From Oscillospiraceae bacterium (lineage in GTDB: Bacteria; Bacillota; Clostridia; Oscillospirales; Acutalibacteraceae): 64,000 bases of DNA. The stretch spans positions 124,001 to 188,000 of the forward strand of contig SVOT01000001.1 in assembly GCA_015066225.1 (NCBI GenBank), given 5' to 3'. The notes under the pieces were generated by a model that saw only the letters and a list, made by a program, of their open reading frames with translations, was not told the origin of the DNA and did no database searches. The position numbers were made by a program, and so were the translations under genes. How positions within the stretch are numbered: position 1 is the stretch's first letter; every line of letters begins with the position of its first letter. Below, one piece after another: positions 18,276 to 28,176 of this stretch.

Positions 18276-20897
18276 ATGGCTAAGTTATCTCCGATGATGG
18301 AGCAATATTTTGAGATAAAACAGAATTATCAGGACACGCTTCTTTTCTTCAGGCTTGGCGACTTCTACGAAATGTTTTTCGAGGATGCCAAAATTGCTTC
18401 TAAAGAGCTTGAACTTGTTTTGACAGGCAGAGATTGCGGTCAGGAGGAACGTGCACCAATGTGCGGTGTTCCCTTCCACAGCGCAGATGCATACATTGCA
18501 AAGCTTGTTTCAAGGGGCTATAAGGTTGCAATTTGTGAACAGGTTGAAGACCCTGCCACCGCTAAAGGGATTGTTAAACGAGACGTTGTCAGAATTGTTA
18601 CACCCGGCACCGTTATCGAGAGTAATATGCTTGACGAAAGCAAGAATAATTACCTTGCATCCGTTTTTGTTTCCGACAAAAACAGCGGTATCGCTTTTAT
18701 TGATATTTCTACAGGTGAGGTTCATCTTGATTCTTTTGTTGAGGGTGATTCAACTCAAAGCATAATTAACCGCTTGGGTTGCTTTTTACCCAGTGAAGTT
18801 ATTATCAATAAATATGCTGCATCGGTTAAATCAATAGTCAGCTTCTTAAAAGACAGGTTATCAGTTGATTTTCAGATTGTTAATGAATATGATTACGATA
18901 CAGCTTACCTCGAGGATTTAATTAAATCGCATATTCCCGAGGCAAGCAATGATTTTGAAAAGTTTTCTGCCAATCAAAGTCTTTTGTTTGCCTTTGGTGC
19001 GGCTTTAAAATACCTTAAAGACGTTCAGAAAACCGACCTTGAAAATATTAATGAGGTTGATTTTTACAAAGAAGACAGCTTTCTCACTCTTGACTTAATC
19101 GCGAGACGTAATCTTGAGTTAACAGAAACTCAGATACGTCGTGAGAAAAAGGGTAGCCTTCTTTGGGTTCTTGACCATACCAAAACAGCGATGGGAAAGA
19201 GACTTATCAGAAATTGGGTTGAACAACCCCTTATTAACTACAATGCTATTCAACAGCGACAAAATGCTGTTGAGGAATTGACTGCAAACATTATTCTTCT
19301 TGATTCTTTAATGAGCAGTCTTTCGGATATGTTTGATATTGAAAGAATCATGACACGAATAGTTTACGGCACGGCTAACGCCAAGGAGTTAAGAACTCTC
19401 AGCCAGACTATTGATAAGCTCTATGATATAAAATCTTCGCTTTCATCCGTAAAATGCAAAATGCTGTCTTGTATTTATGATGAAATTGATTTGCTTGAAG
19501 ACGTTAATAATTTAATTAAAACGGCGATAACAGATGAGCCCCCCTTCACCGTAAGAGAGGGTGGAATGATAAGAGCGGGTTATAACGCCGAGCTTGATTC
19601 GTTGCATGAAATTCTTACAAACGGTAAAGGCTTTCTTGCAGAAATTGAGCAACAGGAACAGGAAAAAACAGGTATTAAGAAGCTTAAAATCGGTTACAAC
19701 CGAGTTTTCGGCTATTATATCGAAGTTACAAATTCATTTAAAGAGCTTGTTCCCGAAACTTACATCAGAAAACAAACACTGTCTAATTGTGAAAGATATA
19801 TAACACAGGAGTTAAAAGAGCTTGAATCCAAAGTTCTTGGCGCTCAGGAAAGAATAGTCCGTCTTGAGTACGAATTATTCTCCGCTATCAGAACCGAGGT
19901 TGCAAATCAGCTGGAGCGTGTGAGAAAAACCGCAAAAGCGGTTGCGCGGCTTGACAGCCTTTGTTCTTTGGCTCACACAGCCGTTAACAACAACTACATT
20001 CGCCCTATTGTGGATAATTCGGATGAAATCATCATTAAAAACGGCAGACATCCCGTTGTTGAGCTTATGCTTAACGGTTCGCCATTTGTTCCCAATGACA
20101 CGGATCTCAATTGTCGTGATAACAGAATTGCTATGATAACCGGCCCCAATATGGCAGGTAAATCTACATATATGCGACAGGTTGCCATAATAACTCTTAT
20201 GGCTCATATCGGTAGCTTTGTTCCTGCTTCTTATGCAAAAATCGGTGTCGTTGACAGAATATTCACCCGTGTTGGTGCGTCAGATGATTTGGCGGCAGGT
20301 CAGTCAACATTTATGCTTGAAATGACTGAGGTTGCGGATATTCTCAAGAACGCAACAGCAAAAAGTCTTATTGTTTTTGACGAAATCGGCAGAGGAACCT
20401 CAACATACGACGGTATGAGTATTGCGAGAGCTGTCCTTGAATACACTGCTGATAAGAAAAAAATCGGTGCAAAAACCTTATTTGCGACGCATTATCACGA
20501 GTTAACCGAGCTTGAGGGTAGTGTTGAGGGTGTTAAGAATTTCAATACATCTGTTAAAAAGCGCGGTGACGATATCACCTTCCTTCGCAGAATCGTAAAA
20601 GGTCCTGCAGACGGAAGCTACGGTGTTGAGGTTGCAAAGCTTGCAGGTGTGCCAAAAGCGGTTGTTGAAAGTGCAAAGAAAATTCTCAATACACTTGAAA
20701 GTCAGGAAAAAGTTACTGTTACCACGCCTGTTTCAGTTAACACGACAGACTTTGAAGGGGAAGAACAGCTTTCATTTGGCTTTAATAGTAAAAACTCCAT
20801 TATAGATAAACTAAAAAATATTGATGTTAACACCTTAACACCGATTGAAGCTATGACAACTTTGTTCGAGCTTCAAAGGGAAGCTGAACAGCTTTAA
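18276..20897 (+). CDS. mutS: DNA mismatch repair protein MutS
   Basis: Mismatch-recognising ATPase. The 873-residue protein begins with the DNA-reading domain, whose Phe-x-Glu is in FFRLGDFYEMFFEDA, followed by connector, lever and clamp domains and an ABC-type ATPase with Walker A GPNMAGKST at 623-631, the STFMLEM signature, Walker B LIVFDEIGRGTSTYDG, and the FATHYHELT switch. The end carries the beta-clamp-like and helix-turn-helix dimer region. This is a MutS1, not a MutS2, because the mismatch-recognition domain is present. mutL follows after 33 bases. Confidence 0.97.
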   Translation: MAKLSPMMEQYFEIKQNYQDTLLFFRLGDFYEMFFEDAKIASKELELVLTGRDCGQEERAPMCGVPFHSADAYIAKLVSRGYKVAICEQVEDPATAKGIVKRDVVRIVTPGTVIESNMLDESKNNYLASVFVSDKNSGIAFIDISTGEVHLDSFVEGDSTQSIINRLGCFLPSEVIINKYAASVKSIVSFLKDRLSVDFQIVNEYDYDTAYLEDLIKSHIPEASNDFEKFSANQSLLFAFGAALKYLKDVQKTDLENINEVDFYKEDSFLTLDLIARRNLELTETQIRREKKGSLLWVLDHTKTAMGKRLIRNWVEQPLINYNAIQQRQNAVEELTANIILLDSLMSSLSDMFDIERIMTRIVYGTANAKELRTLSQTIDKLYDIKSSLSSVKCKMLSCIYDEIDLLEDVNNLIKTAITDEPPFTVREGGMIRAGYNAELDSLHEILTNGKGFLAEIEQQEQEKTGIKKLKIGYNRVFGYYIEVTNSFKELVPETYIRKQTLSNCERYITQELKELESKVLGAQERIVRLEYELFSAIRTEVANQLERVRKTAKAVARLDSLCSLAHTAVNNNYIRPIVDNSDEIIIKNGRHPVVELMLNGSPFVPNDTDLNCRDNRIAMITGPNMAGKSTYMRQVAIITLMAHIGSFVPASYAKIGVVDRIFTRVGASDDLAAGQSTFMLEMTEVADILKNATAKSLIVFDEIGRGTSTYDGMSIARAVLEYTADKKKIGAKTLFATHYHELTELEGSVEGVKNFNTSVKKRGDDITFLRRIVKGPADGSYGVEVAKLAGVPKAVVESAKKILNTLESQEKVTVTTPVSVNTTDFEGEEQLSFGFNSKNSIIDKLKNIDVNTLTPIEAMTTLFELQREAEQL

Positions 20898-20930
20898 AAT
20901 ATCATCTATTATTAAGAAAGGGGGATGCTT

Positions 20931-22919
20931 ATGCCTCGTATTAATGTTTTACCCAAAAATATTGCTGACTTGATTGCGGCTGGCGAGGTTGTTGAGCGCC
21001 CTTCTTCGGTTATTAAAGAGTTTGTTGAAAATTCTCTTGATGCAGGCTCAAAAAACATTGTTATTGAAATAAAAAACGGTGGTAAGACTTTTTTAAGAGT
21101 TACCGACGACGGTTGCGGTATTGAAAAAGAAGATGTTCCCAAGGCCTTCCTTAGCCACGCCACAAGTAAAATCAAGTCAGTTGAAGATCTTGATGCAATC
21201 AGCACGCTTGGCTTCAGGGGGGAGGCATTGGCTTCAGTTTGCGCTGTGTCAAGAGTTGAGCTTTTAACTTCAACTGATAGCAATAACGGTACAAGATACG
21301 TCATTGAAGGCGGTGAGGAGCTTTTCTTTGATGATGTGGGTTGCCCCATCGGCACAACAATAATCGTCAGAGATTTATTCTTCAATATTCCCGCTAGAAT
21401 GAAGTTTTTGAAAAAAGACGTTCAAGAGGGCAACTATATTGCAACCATTGTTGAAAGAATAGCTGTGTCAAACCCTTCGGTTTCTTTCAAATTTATTCGT
21501 GACGGAAAGCTTCAGTTTGTTACACCCGGCGACGGTGATTTGAAATCGGCTGTTTATGCAGTGTTCGGAAAGGATTTTGCCGATGGTTTGATTCCCGTAG
21601 CAAACGAAATGAACGGTATCCGTGTTCACGGCTTCGTTTCAAAACCCACTTGCGGTAAAAATAACAGAACCTCACAGATTTTCTTTGTTAATAACAGGTT
21701 TGTTAAAAGCGTTGTTTTTCTGAGTGCGCTTGAAGCCGCCTATAAAAATTCAATTATGGTTGGCAAATATCCCTATTGTGTGATGTTTGTTGAAATGCCC
21801 TTTGAGGCTGTCGACGTAAACGTTCATCCTGCAAAAACAGAGGTTCGATTTTATGAAGAAAAGCGTGTGTTTGATTGTGTATATTACGGCGCTTTAAATG
21901 CCTTGCAGGATGATAAAACAAGGGTGAACGTGGTTATTCCGCAGGCTAAGTTTTTTACTCCGCCTGCTGAAAAAGGTGAACAGCTACGGATTTCAGGTGA
22001 AGCAGTGAGCACACAAAAGTCCTTTGTTGTTAAAGAATATGGTGTGCCGGTCAGCGGTAAAACAGAGGTTTTTTCAACGCCGCTGAAGGATAAATCTTCA
22101 ACCCCCGAAAAAATAAATGAAGAATACCTTAAACCCAAGGTTTCTACCTTTAATATTGAAATCAAGCCCGCTGTTACAGCGGCTAACGATAACGCCGTTA
22201 CTAATATTGACATAAAACAGGATGTATTTACACAGCCTGTTGAGCAGACGATATCATCTGAAAATATAGCTATTGCTGTTAAAGATTTATCACAAGAGAA
22301 AGATGATGATATTGAACCTGTAGTTGAGGTCGAGGTGAAAAAAGCACCCGAGTTCAAATATATCGGCGAGTTGTTCGGAACGTATTTGCTTGCAGAAACA
22401 CAAAATAAGCTTTTACTTATCGATAAACACGCCGCACATGAAAGAATTTTATTTGAAAAATTCAAAGAAAGTCAGAAAATTAATTCACAACTTCTGCTTC
22501 AACCTGTTACGGTTGATTTGTCTGCAGATGAATATGCGGCAATCATTGATGAAGAAAATGCAGAAATGCTGCAGAATACGGGCTATGATATCGCTGATTT
22601 CGGTGACCGCTGCGTTAAAGTAAACGCTTGCCCGCCTGAGCTCAGCGGTGAGGATATTGTATCTGCCGTTGTTGAGATTGCAGGTTATTTGTCTAATAAC
22701 GTAAAAACACTTCTACCCGAGAAAATTGATTGGATTTATCATTCAATGGCTTGCAGAGCCGCTGTTAAAGCGGGTAATTTTACCTCTGATTTTGAAGCAC
22801 GTAAGTTTATTGAAACGTTACTTTTACGTGATGATATCAGATATTGTCCCCACGGCAGACCCGTTATGATAGAGTTAACAGAAAGAGAATTAGAAAAACA
22901 GTTCAGAAGAATAATTTAG
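20931..22919 (+). CDS. mutL: DNA mismatch repair protein MutL
   Basis: GHKL ATPase that couples MutS to strand removal. N-terminal motifs are complete: INVLPKNIADLIAAGEVV, NSLDAG, DDGCGI, and TLGFRGEALASV. After about residue 330 comes a long variable linker (to about 470) and a C-terminal dimerisation domain with DKHAAHERI, SMACRAAVKAG and CPHGRP; DxHA-x2-E and CPHGRP are endonuclease motifs, so this MutL probably nicks DNA itself. Of two neighbouring ATGs (20925, 20931), the second stands at a proper distance from AAGGGGG. It abuts miaA. Confidence 0.95.
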   Translation: MPRINVLPKNIADLIAAGEVVERPSSVIKEFVENSLDAGSKNIVIEIKNGGKTFLRVTDDGCGIEKEDVPKAFLSHATSKIKSVEDLDAISTLGFRGEALASVCAVSRVELLTSTDSNNGTRYVIEGGEELFFDDVGCPIGTTIIVRDLFFNIPARMKFLKKDVQEGNYIATIVERIAVSNPSVSFKFIRDGKLQFVTPGDGDLKSAVYAVFGKDFADGLIPVANEMNGIRVHGFVSKPTCGKNNRTSQIFFVNNRFVKSVVFLSALEAAYKNSIMVGKYPYCVMFVEMPFEAVDVNVHPAKTEVRFYEEKRVFDCVYYGALNALQDDKTRVNVVIPQAKFFTPPAEKGEQLRISGEAVSTQKSFVVKEYGVPVSGKTEVFSTPLKDKSSTPEKINEEYLKPKVSTFNIEIKPAVTAANDNAVTNIDIKQDVFTQPVEQTISSENIAIAVKDLSQEKDDDIEPVVEVEVKKAPEFKYIGELFGTYLLAETQNKLLLIDKHAAHERILFEKFKESQKINSQLLLQPVTVDLSADEYAAIIDEENAEMLQNTGYDIADFGDRCVKVNACPPELSGEDIVSAVVEIAGYLSNNVKTLLPEKIDWIYHSMACRAAVKAGNFTSDFEARKFIETLLLRDDIRYCPHGRPVMIELTERELEKQFRRII

Positions 22920-22928
22920 GTGATATAT

Positions 22929-23879
22929 TTGAAGAAAAAGGCTGTTGTTGTGGTTGGTGCAACCGCATCGGGTAAAACAGCACTCGGTGTCCACATAGCA
23001 AAAAACTTCGGCGGAGAAGTTATTTCTGCGGATTCAATGCAGATTTATAAAACACTTTCCATTTCAACCGCTAAGCCGACTCTTGACGAAATGTATGGAG
23101 TCACGCATCATTTAATAGATTTTTTGCCCCTTAGTGAAAAATACAGCGTATCTAATTATTGTCGTGATGCCCGACAGGTTTTTGATGAATTATCTCAAAA
23201 ATCAATATTACCTGTTATTGTCGGTGGCACAGGGCTTTACATTGATTCTTTCATCTCAAATACTCAGTTTATTGAAGATGCTTTTTCAGATAAAGTTAGG
23301 TCTGACTTACAGAACGAACTTCAGAAAAAGGGTATTAATGAATTGTATAAAGAGCTTTGCTCGGTTGACCCTGTCGCGGCTGAGAAAATCCACCCCAATA
23401 ACAAGGTGCGTGTTCTCAGAGCCCTTGAGGTTTACAGAGCAACCGGCAAAACAATTACCTGGCAGGCAGAAGCCTCGCATAACGTTGAGTCTGATATCGA
23501 GCCGCTCTTTATTGGCATTAATTATCGTGACAGAGAAAAATTATATGAACGCATAAACAAACGTGTTGATATAATGCTTGAAAGCGGTTTGCTTGATGAG
23601 GTTGAATTGTTTATGCAGAGCAGCCCATCACAGACGGCGTATAACGCTATCGGGTGCAAAGAACTTATCCCGTATCTTTTGGGACAAGCTTCTTTAGATG
23701 AATGTGTTGAAAATCTCAAAAGAGAAACCAGACGATATGCGAAAAGGCAGATTACCTGGTTCAAGAGAAATAAAAATATTAATTGGTTTTATGCCGATGA
23801 GCTGTCGGCTGATGAATTATACTTTAAAATAGACTCTTTGATTAAAGAGTATTTAGGTGGTGATTTTAATGGCAACTAA
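22929..23879 (+). CDS. miaA: tRNA dimethylallyltransferase MiaA
   Basis: Adds a dimethylallyl group to A37 of tRNAs reading UNN codons, the substrate later methylthiolated by MiaB of the same array. Walker A GATASGKT is near residues 9-16, with DSMQIYKTLSISTAKP, the VGGTGLYIDSF segment, and QITWFKR near the end. TTG 22929 follows AGGTGA by five bases and gives 316 residues; GTG 22920 is the alternative. It begins next to the mutL stop and overlaps the next gene by 11 bases. Confidence 0.95.
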   Translation: MKKKAVVVVGATASGKTALGVHIAKNFGGEVISADSMQIYKTLSISTAKPTLDEMYGVTHHLIDFLPLSEKYSVSNYCRDARQVFDELSQKSILPVIVGGTGLYIDSFISNTQFIEDAFSDKVRSDLQNELQKKGINELYKELCSVDPVAAEKIHPNNKVRVLRALEVYRATGKTITWQAEASHNVESDIEPLFIGINYRDREKLYERINKRVDIMLESGLLDEVELFMQSSPSQTAYNAIGCKELIPYLLGQASLDECVENLKRETRRYAKRQITWFKRNKNINWFYADELSADELYFKIDSLIKEYLGGDFNGN

Positions 23880-25116
23880 AAAGAGTTCTTCGAAAAACAA
23901 AAAAATGAGAATTGCCGCTTTGGTTTTGATGTTGTTTTTGGCATTTTATTTTATGTGTTTCTTCGTTTATCAGTTTATTTCTTATAAAAATGCTGAAATC
24001 AGGACTGAGGTTGCCCTTAAAGAAACCGTCTATAATAAAATTGAAACAAAGTGCTTCGTTCTTCGTGACGAGAGCTTTATAAAAAGCTCTGCCAGCGGAA
24101 CAACAGTTTCCTTTGCAAAAAACGGTCAGAGAATTGCCGCAGGTGATACTGTTACGATGGTTTTTGATTCCCAGGATGATGCCGCAGCATATCTTAAAAT
24201 GAATGAAATCAAAAAGGATATTGAGGCTTTTGAGAAAATTTCTGGTCAGTCTGATATAGATTTATCGAATATTGATTCTTTAAACAGAAAGATTGATAAA
24301 GAATTGTACGATTATCTCGATGACGTTGACTCAGGTAAGTTCAGAGATGCGATCAGCGATGCCGAGCTTTATCTCGGCACTGTTACCGGCAAACAGATTG
24401 CCGTTGGCGAAAAACTTGACGTAAGTAAAAAGCTTGAGTCATTGAAAAAAGAGTATGAAGAATATAACAGCAAGGATTATAGTTACACGAAAGTTACCGC
24501 TGAAAATTCGGGCTATTATATCAATGGCGTTGATGGATATGAAAAGGCTTTGGATTATTCTTCACTTAATGAAATAACTGCTAAGGATATTGAAAAGGCT
24601 ATTGCTTCAGAGCCGGACAAGGTTTCATCAGACGTTATCGGCAGAAGTGTTGGTGCATTCAAGTGGTATGTGCTTTGTGTCGTCGATGTTCAAGAGACAG
24701 TTAACCTTAGCTTCGATAAAGAATATTATCTCAATTTTCCTTATAGCGGCATTGAAAAGCTTCCTGTAACTCTTTACAGTATGGGCGAGAGAACGGGTGA
24801 CAAGGTTTCTTTGGTTTTTTGTTGTGACAGAATGAACGATGACCTTGCCGATTTAAGAATTGAAGACGTTGAAATTATCACCGAGGAATATACGGGATTG
24901 AAAATACCCAATTCAGCTATCAGAACAGAGGATGGAGTTAAAGGTGTTTACGTTATCCGCGGTCATCTTCTCGGATTTAGAAAAATTCATGTAATATATT
25001 CGGATGCTGATTTTTCCTTGGTTGAAAAGCCCGAGGATGCCGAATCCGGTTACATCCGACTATATGATTTAGTTGTTGCGGAAGGAGTGGATTTATATGA
25101 TGATAAACTCGTTTGA
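23869..25116 (+). CDS. HlyD-like membrane-anchored protein
   Basis: The 415-residue protein has a basic N-terminus, one membrane segment (about 15-37), then an extracytoplasmic region. A lipoyl-like beta-hairpin (ASGTTVSFAKNGQRIAAGDTVTMVF), a helical hairpin of about 130 residues and a later half-barrel with LKIPNSAIRTEDGVKGVYVIRG together look like an RND/HlyD membrane fusion adaptor. No transporter partner is adjacent. Instead it sits between miaA and the yggS-sepF-divIVA division block and overlaps yggS by 20 bases, so a role in envelope or division physiology is possible. AGGTGGTGA precedes ATG 23869. Function is inferred from fold only. Confidence 0.7.
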   Translation: MATKKSSSKNKKMRIAALVLMLFLAFYFMCFFVYQFISYKNAEIRTEVALKETVYNKIETKCFVLRDESFIKSSASGTTVSFAKNGQRIAAGDTVTMVFDSQDDAAAYLKMNEIKKDIEAFEKISGQSDIDLSNIDSLNRKIDKELYDYLDDVDSGKFRDAISDAELYLGTVTGKQIAVGEKLDVSKKLESLKKEYEEYNSKDYSYTKVTAENSGYYINGVDGYEKALDYSSLNEITAKDIEKAIASEPDKVSSDVIGRSVGAFKWYVLCVVDVQETVNLSFDKEYYLNFPYSGIEKLPVTLYSMGERTGDKVSLVFCCDRMNDDLADLRIEDVEIITEEYTGLKIPNSAIRTEDGVKGVYVIRGHLLGFRKIHVIYSDADFSLVEKPEDAESGYIRLYDLVVAEGVDLYDDKLV

Positions 25117-25828
25117 CAAATCACATTTTGCCGTTATCAGTGACAACATTAATTATATCAGGGAGCAAATGGCTGAGGCGTCAATTAAAAGCGGGCGAAA
25201 CTGTGATGATGTGAGATTGATGGCTGTTACTAAAACAGTTTGTTCTGAGTATATTAACCACGCAATTAATGAATGTGGTGTTGATCTGATAGGTGAGAAT
25301 AAGGTACAGGAGTTTTTGTCAAAAAAAGATTCACTGAATCTTGACGGTGTTGAAAAGCATCTTATAGGACACCTTCAGACAAATAAAGTTAAAAAAATCG
25401 TATCTGAGGTTGATATGATTCAATCTGTTGACAGCGTCAAGGTTGCAAAAGCCATTGCGGATGAAGCTGCAAAAAAACAGCTTGTTGCTAATGTTTTGCT
25501 TGAAATCAACATTGGTAGCGAAGACAGCAAAACCGGTTTTGATAAAGCTGCTTTTTCTGAAGGGTTAAGTGAAATATCCGAGCTTGGGAATCTTAAAATC
25601 AAAGGCTTAATGACTATTCCACCCATTTGTGAAAGCTCTTTAGAGTGTGAGAAGTATTTTGAAACGATGTATAACTATTTTAACGACATCAAACAGTTGA
25701 AATACAAGAATTTTGATATGCAGATTTTATCAATGGGGATGTCCGGTGACTATAAAGAAGCTATTCTTCACGGTTCAAACTTAGTAAGAGTCGGTTCCGC
25801 AATTTTTGGGCCGAGAATATATAAATAA
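25097..25828 (+). CDS. yggS: YggS family pyridoxal-phosphate homeostasis protein
   Basis: Cytosolic PLP-binding protein with an alanine-racemase-like barrel that keeps free PLP levels balanced. Seen are the cofactor Lys in LMAVTKT, LIGHLQTNKVKK, LEINIGSEDSKTGF, LMTIPP and the phosphate-binding SMGMSGDYKEAI. Length 243 is normal. ATG 25097 is preceded by GGAAGGAG. In Firmicutes this gene (ylmE) regularly precedes sepF, exactly as here. Confidence 0.94.
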   Translation: MMINSFDKSHFAVISDNINYIREQMAEASIKSGRNCDDVRLMAVTKTVCSEYINHAINECGVDLIGENKVQEFLSKKDSLNLDGVEKHLIGHLQTNKVKKIVSEVDMIQSVDSVKVAKAIADEAAKKQLVANVLLEINIGSEDSKTGFDKAAFSEGLSEISELGNLKIKGLMTIPPICESSLECEKYFETMYNYFNDIKQLKYKNFDMQILSMGMSGDYKEAILHGSNLVRVGSAIFGPRIYK

Positions 25829-25846
25829 TCTTTCGGAGGTATAGAT

Positions 25847-26371
25847 ATGTCTTTTATGGATCAATTTAAAAAGTACATCAACGCTGACAGCAATTATGAC
25901 GATTATGATGATTACGATGAGGCAGAAGATGTTGTAGAAGATACAGCTTCTTATGCAGACGAATCATATTTCAACCGTCGTAACGGCACTAAAACGACAA
26001 AAACAAGCAGAAGCACTGTTGCAGAGAAGGGGGAGCCGAAGGCTAATTTAAAAAGCTCTGATAACGTTATTCAGTTCCATTCAACAGCAAAGTTTAATCT
26101 CAAAATCATTCAGCCTACAAAGTACTCAATGCAGGAACTGAATGAAATTGCAGAACTACTTGAGGATAATTTCCTTATATTTTTGGATCTCGGCAAAATC
26201 AACGGTTCTGTTTCAACACGTTTTGTTGACTTCTGTTGTGGTTTTGCAAGAGGTATCAAGGGCTGCTGCAAAAAAATATCGAATACTACCTATGTTGTAT
26301 CACCTTATGACGTTGAAATCTCCGGCGATTTAGTTGATACACTTGGTGATAATAATAATTTTAATTTTTAA
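25847..26371 (+). CDS. sepF: Cell division protein SepF
   Basis: FtsZ-associated protein that organises Z-ring filaments and tethers them to the membrane. An N-terminal amphipathic helix (MSFMDQFKKYI) serves membrane binding. An acidic Asp/Tyr-rich linker (about 15-60) and the compact SepF domain (about 85-170, with NEIAELLEDN and RFVDFCCGFARG) follow. Length 174 is typical. It lies between yggS and divIVA, its standard neighbours, with a good GGAGGT site. Confidence 0.94.
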   Translation: MSFMDQFKKYINADSNYDDYDDYDEAEDVVEDTASYADESYFNRRNGTKTTKTSRSTVAEKGEPKANLKSSDNVIQFHSTAKFNLKIIQPTKYSMQELNEIAELLEDNFLIFLDLGKINGSVSTRFVDFCCGFARGIKGCCKKISNTTYVVSPYDVEISGDLVDTLGDNNNFNF

Positions 26372-26395
26372 TTTCGTGGAAATGGGGTATCTGTT

Positions 26396-27658
26396 ATGAT
26401 GACACCTGCTGAGTTAAGACAGTATGAGTTTAAAAGTGCAGGCAGAAATGCCTACAAGTCCGATGAGGTTGACTCATTTTTTGCTGAAGTGGCGATTTCA
26501 TATGAAAAAATGTATCGTGAAAATGCAGAAATGACAAAAAGAATGAGTCTTATTGCTGACAGACTCGAACAGTATAAAAAAGAAGAGAATGATATTAAAC
26601 AGGCAATTTTAAGTGCTCAAAAAGCCGCTGATATAATTGTTAAGCAGGCTGAAGAGTCTGTTGAAGATACTAAGGTTGAGGCCGACGCAATTCTTGCCGC
26701 TGCAAAGGGTGAAGCTGAGATTATCAAATCCGATGCAGAAAAACAGGCTATCGCTGACTCTGATTTGCTGCTTTCAATTGCCCGTGATAAAGCTGAAGAA
26801 ATCATTAATAAAGCTAAGGAAGAGGCTCACGGTATTCTTATTGAAGCAAATAATTCTGCAAGCAACACCGTTGGTGCCGCGACCAGAACAATTACAAGCG
26901 AATCAATTCACTATGAAATGCTGAAGAAAGAGGTTTCTGAGTTCCGTTCTTCGTTACTCGCTCAGTACAAGGCTCATATTGAACTTATTTCAAAGCTTCC
27001 CGAACTTGCTGCTGAGGAGGCTTCTAAAATTGAAGCAGAAGAAGCTTCAACAGAAGACACCTCAGATGCTGCACCTTTTACAGAAGAGGCAGAGATTTCT
27101 TTTGTTGATGAGACAGAAGATGCTACTCCGGAGAATTCGGAAATTGAAATTATTGAAGCTTCCGGGGTTCTTGAAATCACACCTGAGGAGGATGGCGAGT
27201 TTTCCGAGGTTTCTGAAGATGGCGAGCAAATTATAAAAACTACGTTACCTTATGACTTCTTTGCGGAGGATACATCAATTGAGTTTATTGAGGCTGATTC
27301 TGCAGAAGAAGAGTTTGCTGAAGAAGCAACAACTGAAGAAGCCGTTGAAGAAGATAATGAGGCAGTTGAAGAGACTGTTGATGAATCTGCTCTTGACGAT
27401 GTTCTTAAAGCGTTTGACGAAAATGCTTCCTGTGGTGACACTGAGAATAAGGTGATTGAAGATATTGCTATTTCAAAAGGCTTTTCGGTTAACACAGCAA
27501 ATATAGATAATGATTATTTCAACGGCTCTCTTTTTGATTCTATTGAAGCGATTGACGGAGAGAATATAGAAGTTGACCCTGAGCCGGTTGCTGATGAGGA
27601 AGCTGAGTCTGACGATTCATCAAAGGGCTTCTTTGGCTTTTTCCGTCATAGAAAATAA
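26396..27658 (+). CDS. divIVA: DivIVA domain protein with long acidic C-terminal tail
   Basis: Coiled-coil protein that binds curved membrane at poles and septa. The start MTPAELRQYEFKSAGRNAYKSDEVDSFF is the membrane-binding DivIVA domain, followed by coiled coil to about residue 200. The remaining 215 residues are a Glu/Ala/Thr/Asp-rich, low-complexity tail with repeated EEA-type stretches and a final short SSKGFFGFFRHRK end that is basic and aromatic. The total of 420 residues is far longer than the roughly 165 of Bacillus DivIVA. The last dozen residues could form a second membrane-contact motif; that is inference. First of two adjacent ATGs chosen; 26399 is equally possible. Confidence 0.88.
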   Translation: MMTPAELRQYEFKSAGRNAYKSDEVDSFFAEVAISYEKMYRENAEMTKRMSLIADRLEQYKKEENDIKQAILSAQKAADIIVKQAEESVEDTKVEADAILAAAKGEAEIIKSDAEKQAIADSDLLLSIARDKAEEIINKAKEEAHGILIEANNSASNTVGAATRTITSESIHYEMLKKEVSEFRSSLLAQYKAHIELISKLPELAAEEASKIEAEEASTEDTSDAAPFTEEAEISFVDETEDATPENSEIEIIEASGVLEITPEEDGEFSEVSEDGEQIIKTTLPYDFFAEDTSIEFIEADSAEEEFAEEATTEEAVEEDNEAVEETVDESALDDVLKAFDENASCGDTENKVIEDIAISKGFSVNTANIDNDYFNGSLFDSIEAIDGENIEVDPEPVADEEAESDDSSKGFFGFFRHRK

Positions 27659-27672
27659 TTACGGAGTTTTAT

Positions 27673-28176
27673 ATGTCTGTTTTTTCTGCAATTGTTCTTT
27701 GTGCTGCGTTAATCGGAGCAGACCAATTAATTAAGCTTTTGGTGGTTGAATATTTGAAACCAATTCTTTTTATAGATATAATTGACGGCGTTTTACGCTT
27801 TCAATATGTTGAGAATAGCGGGGCAATTTTCGGCTCGTTTTCTTCACATACAATCATTTTAACTGTTGTATCTATAATACTTCTTGCGGTTGTTATCTTT
27901 ATTATTGCTACTAAAAAAACAAAATCACGAGTTATTGATTTCTTTTTGTTGCTTATGGTTTCAGGCGGAATCGGTAACATTATCGACAGAATCAGATTAG
28001 GCTACGTAGTTGATTTTATTGAACCGCTGTTTGTGGATTTTGCTGTTTTCAATTTTGCCGATTGTCTCATAACAGTTGGTGCGTTTTCTTTGATGATTTA
28101 TCTTATTGTTGACTTGATTAAAGATGCAAAAAATAGCAAAAAAGTGAGCGTAACTTCGGTGGATGATGATGAATAA
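27673..28176 (+). CDS. lspA: Lipoprotein signal peptidase
   Basis: Membrane aspartyl peptidase that removes signal peptides from prolipoproteins after lipid attachment. Four membrane helices are evident in 167 residues. The family motifs are NSGAIFGSF, GGIGNIIDRI with the first catalytic Asp, and FNFADCLI with the second. It lies just upstream of rluD with which it overlaps, an arrangement widely seen in Firmicutes (lspA-rluD). Confidence 0.95.
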   Translation: MSVFSAIVLCAALIGADQLIKLLVVEYLKPILFIDIIDGVLRFQYVENSGAIFGSFSSHTIILTVVSIILLAVVIFIIATKKTKSRVIDFFLLLMVSGGIGNIIDRIRLGYVVDFIEPLFVDFAVFNFADCLITVGAFSLMIYLIVDLIKDAKNSKKVSVTSVDDDE

